NCBI GenBank assembly: GCA_900553765.1 | Contig: USET01000020.1 | Coordinates: 1 to 11,951 of the forward strand | Direction of reading: 5' to 3' | From: an uncultured Mycoplasmatota bacterium | GTDB lineage: Bacteria > Bacillota_I > Bacilli_A > RF39 > UBA660 | Length of the DNA stretch: 11,951 bases | Shown: positions 6,708 through 11,951 of the stretch, in pieces | Layout: each line of letters opens with the position of its first letter | Position numbering within the stretch: position 1 is the first letter of the stretch | Program-made: the position numbers and the translations under genes | The notes under the pieces: generated by a model | Databases searched by the model: none | Seen by the model: only the letters and a program-made list of their open reading frames with translations | What the model was told of the DNA's origin: nothing

Positions 6708-6986
6708 ATGGATTTGAAACGAACACTTGGAAGAAATATTCGTTACTACCGCTTTCAGCACTCATATACTCAAGAACGACTAGCTGAGATGCTAGACATA
6801 TCCACTACTTATATGAGCGATATTGAATGCGGAAAAAGTAACGTGTCACTAGATTTGATTGAAAAGATTGCTTATTTGTTTGAAATACCTTTTACTTCCT
6901 TGTTCGAGGAAAACCATATTACTTTGCCCAACAAATTAAATACTTACAAGTTCGAAAATACTGAAAAAAAGATATCAAGCCACTGA
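6708..6986 (+). CDS. XRE-family helix-turn-helix transcriptional regulator
   Basis: A 92-residue protein that is mostly one Cro/C1-type helix-turn-helix domain. It begins LGRNIRYYRFQHSYTQERLAEML (about 7-29), with the recognition turn ISTTYMSDIECGKSNVSLDLIEKIAYLFEIPFTSLF (about 31-66), matching the usual LA..lgvs...is.iE.Gk..ps...l..ia..l.v....lf pattern. A short Lys/Asn-rich tail of about 25 residues follows, with no sensor domain. ATG is preceded by GGAG at 8 nt. It is the only plus-strand gene here, divergent from the methyltransferase and convergent with glyQS, and its TGA lies in the loop of a terminator. Targets are unknown. A stand-alone regulator of this size usually represses itself or a neighbour. 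Confidence 0.9.
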   Translation: MDLKRTLGRNIRYYRFQHSYTQERLAEMLDISTTYMSDIECGKSNVSLDLIEKIAYLFEIPFTSLFEENHITLPNKLNTYKFENTEKKISSH

Positions 6987-6997
6987 TATCTTTTTTT
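6964..6997. terminator. Bidirectional terminator between XRE gene and glyQS
   Basis: 13-bp inverted repeat: seven A plus GATATC (6964-6976), 8-nt loop, GATATC plus seven T (6985-6997). It gives a T-tract in both directions and so can end both convergent transcripts. The XRE stop TGA starts in the loop. Confidence 0.85.
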
Positions 6998-7007
6998 GTT
7001 CTATCTT

Positions 7008-8384
7008 TTAAAATTGAATTTTCTTTGTAATATATGCTTCTACTTCTTCTAGTGGCAACGTGATTTGCTCCATCGTATCACGATCACGAATAGTAACAGT
7101 TCCATCACTTGCTGTATGATCATCTACAGTAATACAAAATGGAGTTCCAATCACATCTTGACGACGATAACGCTTTCCAATGTTACCAGTCTCGTCATAT
7201 GTTGTCATAAATGACTTACTTAAGTTTCGATAAACTTCTTGTGCTTTTTCTCCATGATATTTTTTCACAAGTGGAAGTACCGCTACTTTATATGGAGCTA
7301 GGAATGGATGGAAATGCATAACTTCACGAGTAGATCCATCCTCTAAAGTTTCTTCTTCATACGCATCGCATAAAACAGTAAGTACAATACGTTCTACTCC
7401 AACAGATGGTTCGATAACATATGGAATATATTTTTCATTTGTCTCTGGATCCAAGTATTCCATGTTTTGTTTAGAGTATTTCTGGTGTTGTGATAAATCG
7501 TAGTCAGTTCTACTTGCAATCCCCCATAATTCACCATACCCAAATGGGAACTTGTATTCGATATCTGTCGTAGCATTACTATAAAATGATAATTCTTCCT
7601 TAGAATGATCGCGCAAGCGAAGTTTATCTTCATGGATTCCTAATTGTAGCAAAAAGTTTTTACAATAATCTTTATAATATGCATGCCACTCTAATTCCGT
7701 ACCTGGTTTGCAGAAAAATTCAAGCTCCATCTGTTCAAACTCTCTTACTCTGAAAATAAAATTTCCAGGTGTAATTTCATTACGAAAACTCTTTCCTACC
7801 TGTCCAATTCCAAAAGGCACTTTGAGTCGCATACTACGTTGTACATTTAAATAGTCGACAAAAATTCCCTGTGCTGTCTCTGGTCGAAGATAAATCGTAC
7901 TCTTGCTATCTTCTGTTACACCTTGAAACGTTTTAAACATCAAGTTGAATTCACGAATATCAGTATAATCTAACTTTCCACACTTTGGACATACGACATT
8001 ATGCTCCTTGATATAATTCATGAGTTCCTCATGACTCATTCCACCTGCATCTTCTACTCCAGCGTCTTCGACAAGTTTATCTGCACGGTGACGTGTCTTA
8101 CAATGTTTACAATCGATCAAAGGATCGCTGAATGTTCCGATGTGTCCAGATGCTTCCCATACTTTTGGGTTCATCAAAATTGCACTATCAAGTCCTACGT
8201 TATTTGGGTCTTCTTGAATGAATTTTTTCATCCATGCCTTCTTGACATTATTTTTTAATTCTGCACCAACAGGCCCAAAATCCCAAGTATTCGCAAGTCC
8301 ATCGTAGATCTCACTTCCTTGATAGATAAATCCATATTGCTTACATAAGCTTACTAATTTTTCCATTGTTAATTTATTTTCCAT
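7008..8384 (-). CDS. glyQS: Glycyl-tRNA synthetase, dimeric (alpha2) type
   Basis: Class II enzyme that charges tRNA-Gly with glycine at ATP cost. The 458-residue single-chain protein is the alpha2 form, not the alpha2beta2 GlyQ+GlyS form. The N-terminal part ([19 protein letters not shown], 22-40) is characteristic. Two Cys pairs, Cys92/Cys95 and Cys132/Cys135, form a probable zinc site in the insertion. Motif 2 spans about 199-224 (SFRNE, then [14 protein letters not shown]). Motif 3 is [12 protein letters not shown] (about 327-338). The anticodon-binding domain fills about 360-458. The start has a strong GAGGAGGA site (8388-8395). Expression is controlled by the T-box leader and promoter upstream. 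It is monocistronic, ending at the bidirectional terminator shared with the XRE gene. Confidence 0.97.
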   Translation of the reverse strand: MENKLTMEKLVSLCKQYGFIYQGSEIYDGLANTWDFGPVGAELKNNVKKAWMKKFIQEDPNNVGLDSAILMNPKVWEASGHIGTFSDPLIDCKHCKTRHRADKLVEDAGVEDAGGMSHEELMNYIKEHNVVCPKCGKLDYTDIREFNLMFKTFQGVTEDSKSTIYLRPETAQGIFVDYLNVQRSMRLKVPFGIGQVGKSFRNEITPGNFIFRVREFEQMELEFFCKPGTELEWHAYYKDYCKNFLLQLGIHEDKLRLRDHSKEELSFYSNATTDIEYKFPFGYGELWGIASRTDYDLSQHQKYSKQNMEYLDPETNEKYIPYVIEPSVGVERIVLTVLCDAYEEETLEDGSTREVMHFHPFLAPYKVAVLPLVKKYHGEKAQEVYRNLSKSFMTTYDETGNIGKRYRRQDVIGTPFCITVDDHTASDGTVTIRDRDTMEQITLPLEEVEAYITKKIQF

Positions 8385-8401
8385 AATTCCTCCTCAAAAA
8401 T

Positions 8402-8467
8402 AAAAAACTCTAAAGAAATTTGTAAGGACGGTTAATACCGCGGTTCCACCTTACTTATTCTTTAGAG
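8402..8467 (-). terminator. T-box-controlled intrinsic terminator of glyQS
   Basis: CTCTAAAGAA on the minus strand (8458-8467) pairs with TTCTTTAGAG (8408-8417), followed by six T and a second T-run. The inner arms GTAAGG and CCTTAC extend the helix. The T-box core lies inside it and would form the competing antiterminator. Confidence 0.8.
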
Positions 8468-8532
8468 AATCAGCTTAATCTTAATCGCTCGTTGGTTTCC
8501 CATCCCAAGTCATCGCTTTGTTATTTACTTAC
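8402..8532 (-). promoter_or_regulatory. T-box riboswitch leader (glycine)
   Basis: The core AAGGTGGAACCGCGG (8438-8452, minus strand) matches the T-box consensus GGTGGNACCGCG that pairs with the free NCCA end of uncharged tRNA. It is followed by the terminator arm and then glyQS. Upstream, AGCGATGACTTGGGATGGG (about 8498-8516) resembles the conserved apical part of stem I. Only about 80 nt separate the predicted start of transcription from the core, so stem I is short and there is no room for stem II elements. I cannot place the glycine specifier codon with confidence. The glycine assignment comes from the downstream gene. Confidence 0.85.
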
Positions 8533-8538
8533 ATATAC

Positions 8539-8567
8539 AGTTTATGTTTTTTTTCTTCATTTGTCAA
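8539..8567 (-). promoter_or_regulatory. Promoter of the glyQS T-box transcript
   Basis: Perfect TTGACA (8562-8567), a 17-nt spacer and TAAACT (8539-8544, 4 of 6 to consensus). It starts 2 nt after the metallophosphoesterase stop. Transcription would begin near 8532. Confidence 0.7.
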
Positions 8568-8569
8568 GA

Positions 8570-9496
8570 TTAACGTGATAGAACTTTTTGCTTTTCTTCT
8601 GGATGTACTTCAATACAATAGGATTCGTTTGGTAATACATTATTTAAACTTTGTAGTAATCCTTTTTTTTCTGGTCCGATCTTTGTCACTCCTGGATTTA
8701 CGATAAAATCCGTATCATCTTTAGAGATTTTTCCCCAACAATACTTTGCATTCCACAATAATTGGTTATTAGGAGAACGCAATCCCCAATGACTTTTGAA
8801 AACATTCATAAAAGGTCTTACGTAAGGTGGGACAATTCCTGCATGCATATGACCAGAAGTTACGATATCTGCCTCTTTTAAAATAGGAAGTTCCTGCACT
8901 AAATCCGGAGCCACTGCAGGAGTGTGTAAAACTAAGATGTGAAAATGATCTTTTCCAGTTTTAAAATGCAAATCCTTTTTTTGATAATATGCTAGAAAGT
9001 CTTTTTTAGCTTCTTCCTTTTCAAAATAATGCTCATACGGTGGATTCATTACGACAATTTCAATTTGATCATCTAACCACACATTTCCTTCATAAATATC
9101 ATTATATTTCACTAAATGACTACTTGTTACTTCTTCAATCTTGCGATACCAATCTGGATCAAAAGAATATTCCCAGTCTAATTCTCCTTTTCCTACTTTA
9201 TGAGCATTATCGTGATTTCCCATCGATACAATTGTAGGACAAACTTCCTCCGAACGCTGTAATAAATTTAAGACTTCTTTTCCATTCTTAGTATTTCTCG
9301 CTTCAGCATCATCTAAAATATCCCCTGATATCAAACGAAAATCAGGTTGAATTCGTTCTACTTCTTCCTGTAATTGATACATTCTTTTCATATCACTATC
9401 AATTCCGACGTGCCAATCGCTATCGTGATAAATTACTAACTTGGATGATACCTTTGGAGAATAAATTTTAATTTTTTTAGATAAATATAGTCCCAT
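8570..9496 (-). CDS. Calcineurin-like metallophosphoesterase
   Basis: A two-metal phosphoesterase of unknown substrate. Counting from ATG 9494-9496, all canonical metal ligands are present in order: DWH (Asp27, His29), GDILDD (Asp59), GNHD (94-97), the His in VLHT (His191) and GHMH (215-218). The protein is 308 residues with no signal peptide or membrane segment, so it is likely cytoplasmic. I chose this ATG (MGLYLSKK) because AGAGGGG lies 5-6 nt before it; the frame is open for 17 more codons but without such a site. It has its own extended -10 promoter in the gap after recO. The substrate could be a nucleotide, a phosphodiester or a phosphoprotein. The context (recO before, glyQS after) does not say which. 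Confidence 0.9.
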   Translation of the reverse strand: MGLYLSKKIKIYSPKVSSKLVIYHDSDWHVGIDSDMKRMYQLQEEVERIQPDFRLISGDILDDAEARNTKNGKEVLNLLQRSEEVCPTIVSMGNHDNAHKVGKGELDWEYSFDPDWYRKIEEVTSSHLVKYNDIYEGNVWLDDQIEIVVMNPPYEHYFEKEEAKKDFLAYYQKKDLHFKTGKDHFHILVLHTPAVAPDLVQELPILKEADIVTSGHMHAGIVPPYVRPFMNVFKSHWGLRSPNNQLLWNAKYCWGKISKDDTDFIVNPGVTKIGPEKKGLLQSLNNVLPNESYCIEVHPEEKQKVLSR

Positions 9497-9519
9497 AATA
9501 TCCCCTCTCTTTGCGACAT

Positions 9520-9547
9520 ATTCTATCATAAAACAAAAAAAAGTCAA
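9520..9547 (-). promoter_or_regulatory. Promoter of the metallophosphoesterase gene
   Basis: TTGACT (9542-9547), a 16-nt spacer and TAGAAT (9520-9525) preceded by TGA (extended -10), placed 3 nt after the recO stop. Part of the spacer is an eight-T run on the minus strand, without a hairpin before it. Confidence 0.65.
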
Positions 9548-9550
9548 ATT

Positions 9551-10285
9551 TTATTGTACTTTTGAAAGCGTCTTAATAAAATCTTTACTTTTTAAATAAA
9601 GTCCAGTATATCTGTCATAATAATCATCAATAAATTGATTTATCGTACTTACGATCTTGTCATCGATTTCTAGTTTCGAAATCTTCTCAATATCGACATA
9701 ATAATACATACGCAACAATTTTATCACTTTACCATCGACGATTGGTTCATTTTTGCGACATTCACTACATACGTACCCACCCAAATAACTAGACAAAGTT
9801 TCAATATGATCCGTTCTTCCACATACACAACATCCGTCGATTACAGGCATCACTCCTAAATATTCGAGATATTTTAATTCTATGATATTCGTAATTACCA
9901 TAGGAGTGAAACCCTCTTCAATTTTGGAAAGACCGGATAGTAGAAGTTTATAAATATCTGGATGCGGATTATGTTTCATCACTTGTTCTGATAGTTCTAA
10001 AAGAAAGCTTGCATAACTAATCTTTATAATGTCTTTTCTCGTTTTCTGATAATGATCTAAAACATCGACACTCGATAATGTAGATAGTTTTCCTTCTTTA
10101 TAATAGATTTGGAATATCGCATGATTTAATTTCAACGTACTACTGCGAAAAGGACTCTTTAAACTTTTTGCTCCCTTTGCCATGATCCCGATCATTCCAC
10201 GATCCTTGGTTAGTACTTGAATAATCTTACTCGTCTCTCCATATGGAGTTTCTCTTAAAATAATTCCCTCTACTTCTTCTACCAT
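9551..10285 (-). CDS. recO: DNA repair protein RecO
   Basis: Recombination mediator of the RecFOR pathway that helps load RecA on SSB-coated single-stranded DNA and anneals strands. The 244-residue protein has an N-terminal OB-fold (VEGIILRETPYGETSKII, 5-22; LTKDRGMIGIMAKGAK, 25-40), a helical middle, and the zinc site CCVCG (Cys152, Cys155) with VCSEC (Cys173, Cys176). I chose ATG 10283-10285 (MVEEVEGII) because GGTGGTGA sits 5 nt upstream; the frame extends four codons further to a GTG. It starts 15 nt after the yqzL stop. This is the usual era-yqzL-recO order in Bacillota. Confidence 0.95.
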   Translation of the reverse strand: MVEEVEGIILRETPYGETSKIIQVLTKDRGMIGIMAKGAKSLKSPFRSSTLKLNHAIFQIYYKEGKLSTLSSVDVLDHYQKTRKDIIKISYASFLLELSEQVMKHNPHPDIYKLLLSGLSKIEEGFTPMVITNIIELKYLEYLGVMPVIDGCCVCGRTDHIETLSSYLGGYVCSECRKNEPIVDGKVIKLLRMYYYVDIEKISKLEIDDKIVSTINQFIDDYYDRYTGLYLKSKDFIKTLSKVQ

Positions 10286-10300
10286 ACTACTCACCACCAG

Positions 10301-10393
10301 TTATTTTTCTTCCTTATCCATTTCTTTCCATTTCATATAGTATTCTATTTTTCCAGTCTGTTTAAATAATTCCCATAACATTTCTTTCTTCAT
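10301..10393 (-). CDS. yqzL: YqzL-like small protein
   Basis: A 30-residue protein, MKKEMLWELFKQTGKIEYYM followed by KWKEMDKEEK. It fits the short YqzL family of Bacillota, whose pattern is W..F..TG.I..Y...KE.E: Trp7, Phe10, Thr13-Gly14, Ile16, Tyr19, Lys21-Lys23-Glu24. It lies between era and recO, as YqzL does in Bacillus. The family's function is unknown. ATG 10391-10393 is preceded by AGGTGAT at a good distance, but that site lies in the 3' arm of a 9-bp hairpin. It is somewhat shorter than the Bacillus member. Position, motif and ribosome binding site together make it convincing. Confidence 0.85.
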   Translation of the reverse strand: MKKEMLWELFKQTGKIEYYMKWKEMDKEEK

Positions 10394-10396
10394 AAA

Positions 10397-10425
10397 ATCA
10401 TCACCTATTTTATCATGGTGATGAT
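10397..10425 (-). promoter_or_regulatory. Hairpin covering the yqzL ribosome binding site
   Basis: Perfect 9-bp inverted repeat ATCATCACC/GGTGATGAT with an 11-nt loop between era and yqzL. The 3' arm contains GGTGAT of the yqzL ribosome binding site, and the ATG starts 3 nt after the stem. Only TTTT follows the stem, so it is a weak terminator at best. Translational occlusion is the other reading. Confidence 0.6.
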
Positions 10426-10434
10426 CTTACAAAT

Positions 10435-11319
10435 TTATTCAAATTCGTGAAATCCAAAATCCGCCAAATATTTCTCTTTATCGCGCCATTTTGGAATCGT
10501 CTTTACAAATAACTCTAAATATACTTTTTTACCAAGTAAGTTTTCTAAATCTTTTCTAGCATATGTTCCAATTTTCTTTAACATACTTCCCCTAGATCCG
10601 ATGATAATTTTCTTTAAAGAATCTCGATCTACAATGATACTTACATGGACATGATAGCTTGTCTTCCCTACCTCGACACTATCTACAACACAAGTAATAG
10701 AATGAGGAACTTCTTGCTCTGTAAAACGGAACACTTTTTCTCTTACCATCTCTGCCATCACAAACTCAATCGGTTTATTCGTAACTTGTCCATCTTCATA
10801 GTACTTCACACTATCTGGTAAATAAGACTTTATTACTTTGAGTAAATGAGAAACATTATCTTTCTTTAACGCTGATACAGGTACAATTTCAGCAAACGGA
10901 TATAAATCTTTATATTCGTTAATCTTTTCTAGTATCTGTTCTTTCTTCATTTTATCAATTTTATTTAAAACTAAAATGACAGGCTTAGAAGCACTTTTTA
11001 AACGTTCGATAATGTATTGATCTCCTGCCCCTAGTTTTTCACTCGCATCGACTAAAAATAAAATAATGTCCCCGTCATTCAAACTATAATAAGCTTGTTC
11101 GTTCAAATACTTTCCAAGTTTGTGATTTGGTTTATGAATTCCCGGCGTATCGATAAATACGATCTGTGTATCTTCATCATTGTAAATTCCTTGAATCAAA
11201 TTTCTCGTCGTCTGTGGTTTACTAGATGTAATTGCTACTTTCGTTTTTAAGAATTGATTCATCAAAGTACTTTTCCCTGCATTCGGTCTCCCGATCAAAC
11301 TAACAAATCCACTTCTCAT
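10435..11319 (-). CDS. era: GTPase Era
   Basis: Essential GTPase that binds the 3' end of 16S rRNA and acts in 30S subunit assembly. The 294-residue protein has G1 GRPNAGKS (10-17), G2 KPQTTR (34-39), G3 DTPG (57-60), G4 NKID (119-122) and G5 SALK (149-152). The C-terminal KH domain has IIIGSRGSMLKKIG (about 238-251), then WRDKEKYLADFGF at the end. ATG 11317-11319 overlaps the cdd stop by the ATGA arrangement, with GAGGA about 9 nt upstream. A short hairpin and yqzL follow. The dgkA-cdd-era order is typical of Bacillota. Confidence 0.97.
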   Translation of the reverse strand: MRSGFVSLIGRPNAGKSTLMNQFLKTKVAITSSKPQTTRNLIQGIYNDEDTQIVFIDTPGIHKPNHKLGKYLNEQAYYSLNDGDIILFLVDASEKLGAGDQYIIERLKSASKPVILVLNKIDKMKKEQILEKINEYKDLYPFAEIVPVSALKKDNVSHLLKVIKSYLPDSVKYYEDGQVTNKPIEFVMAEMVREKVFRFTEQEVPHSITCVVDSVEVGKTSYHVHVSIIVDRDSLKKIIIGSRGSMLKKIGTYARKDLENLLGKKVYLELFVKTIPKWRDKEKYLADFGFHEFE

Positions 11320-11702
11320 TTTAAATCATCCTCATTAAACGGAGATGGACATAAATCTTTGACTGTAAAATATTTTTCTTCCCCTTGTGGATTCATTGCA
11401 ACAATCTTACAATCTTCTTCAAAAAATTCTGTCATCACTTGTCTACATATAAAACATGGCATTCCGATTTTCTCATTATTACACATCACATACAAAGATT
11501 CAAAGTCATGTTTGTGATATCCATGGGCGACCGCTGAAGTAATTGCCACACGCTCTGCACAAATACTTGCTCCATAAGAAGCATTTTCTACATTGCTCCC
11601 AACAAATTCATTTCCATCTTTCATCACCACAATAGCAGCAACTCTAAAATGAGAATATGGACTATAGGAACACTCTAATTGTTTCAATAATTTCTCTTTC
11701 AT
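11316..11702 (-). CDS. cdd: Cytidine deaminase
   Basis: Zinc enzyme of pyrimidine salvage converting cytidine and deoxycytidine to uridine and deoxyuridine. The 128-residue protein is the homotetrameric size. It has YSPYSHFRVAA (13-23), NVENASYGASICAERVA (37-53) with zinc ligand Cys48 and catalytic Glu50, and PCFICRQ (82-88) with zinc ligands Cys83 and Cys86. Phe stands where Gly is usual in the second motif (PCG.CRQ), which leaves the ligands intact. ATG 11700-11702 is chosen over a GTG two codons upstream because GAGG is 5 nt before it. The site overlaps the dgkA stop, and the gene's own stop overlaps the era start. Confidence 0.96.
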   Translation of the reverse strand: MKEKLLKQLECSYSPYSHFRVAAIVVMKDGNEFVGSNVENASYGASICAERVAITSAVAHGYHKHDFESLYVMCNNEKIGMPCFICRQVMTEFFEEDCKIVAMNPQGEEKYFTVKDLCPSPFNEDDLK

Positions 11703-11710
11703 AAACACCT

Positions 11711-11951
11711 CTACATTAAACTTTGAATATAATCTACGATATTAGGAACAAATAGGATAAGACCACATACAAATGCGACTGTTGCAAATATAAATACTGC
11801 CGCACTTGCCGTATCCTTTGCAACTTTCGCAAGTGGATCAATTTCTGGACAAGATAAGTCAACTACCGCTTCAATCGCCGTATTTACTAACTCTGTTGCA
11901 ATCACAAGACCAATTAATAATAAAACGATAATCCACTCTGCTAACGTAAGT
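11711..11951 (-). CDS. dgkA: Undecaprenol / diacylglycerol kinase DgkA (N-terminus outside window)
   Basis: Small integral membrane kinase. In Gram-positives this family mostly phosphorylates undecaprenol, recycling the lipid carrier for cell wall synthesis. The visible frame stays open to the right edge and continues upstream of the internal GTG at 11903-11905 with LTLAEWIIVLLLIGLV, so the true start lies beyond 11951. The signature ATELVNTAIEAVVDL is present, with catalytic-site Glu and Asn, then PLAKVAKDTASAAVFI and a last transmembrane segment FATVAFVCGLILFVPNIV. The usual His-Pro-Leu of the family reads Asp-Pro-Leu here. It ends by overlapping the cdd ribosome binding site and is the most upstream visible gene of the cdd-era-recO operon. 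Confidence 0.92.
   Translation of the reverse strand, partial: LTLAEWIIVLLLIGLVIATELVNTAIEAVVDLSCPEIDPLAKVAKDTASAAVFIFATVAFVCGLILFVPNIVDYIQSLM

Noticed and set aside
10406..10416. Three-codon ATG ATA AAA TAG frame in the loop of the yqzL hairpin, as a possible leader peptide
   Set aside because: It has no ribosome binding site and is short enough to occur by chance.

Overview
The window is a compact, AT-rich stretch (roughly one third G+C by eye) of a low-GC Bacillota chromosome. The pairings dgkA-cdd-era-yqzL-recO and rimM-trmD-rplS, an alpha2-type glycyl-tRNA synthetase controlled by a T-box, and GGAGG-type ribosome binding sites all point to Bacilli in the broad sense, including Erysipelotrichia or RF39-like gut lineages. 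TGA is used as a stop (trmD, rimM, cdd, the XRE gene) and Trp is TGG, so the code is standard and Mycoplasma/Spiroplasma are excluded. I cannot name the genus.

All genes but one lie on the minus strand, so transcription runs from high to low coordinates. From the right edge: dgkA (its start lies outside the window), cdd, era, a 30-codon yqzL that is easy to miss, and recO form a tight operon with overlaps or very short gaps. A metallophosphoesterase with its own extended -10 promoter follows. Next comes glyQS, preceded by a promoter and a short T-box leader with terminator. A 343-bp intergenic region holds the only plus-strand gene, a small XRE-type regulator, which converges on glyQS across a shared bidirectional terminator.

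Left of it, a SpoU/TrmH-type RNA methyltransferase, rimM, trmD and an unrecognised 149-aa gene form a tRNA/rRNA-modification and ribosome-maturation operon. rplS has its own near-consensus promoter and a terminator overlapping its stop codon. lepB (signal peptidase I) has a second such terminator. Last is a likely three-gene unit: a large lysine-rich coiled-coil protein I do not recognise, a CmpB-type (PF06541) multi-pass membrane protein, and a uracil-DNA glycosylase-superfamily protein running off the left edge.

Most of this is conserved housekeeping (translation, 30S assembly, RNA modification, recombination repair, lipid carrier recycling, secretion). I found no mobile element, CRISPR array, tRNA or rRNA. 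The items most worth a second look are the coiled-coil/CmpB/UDG unit, a hairpin that would occlude the yqzL ribosome binding site, the unusually short T-box leader, the orphan gene between trmD and rplS, and an excess of the palindrome ATCGAT.
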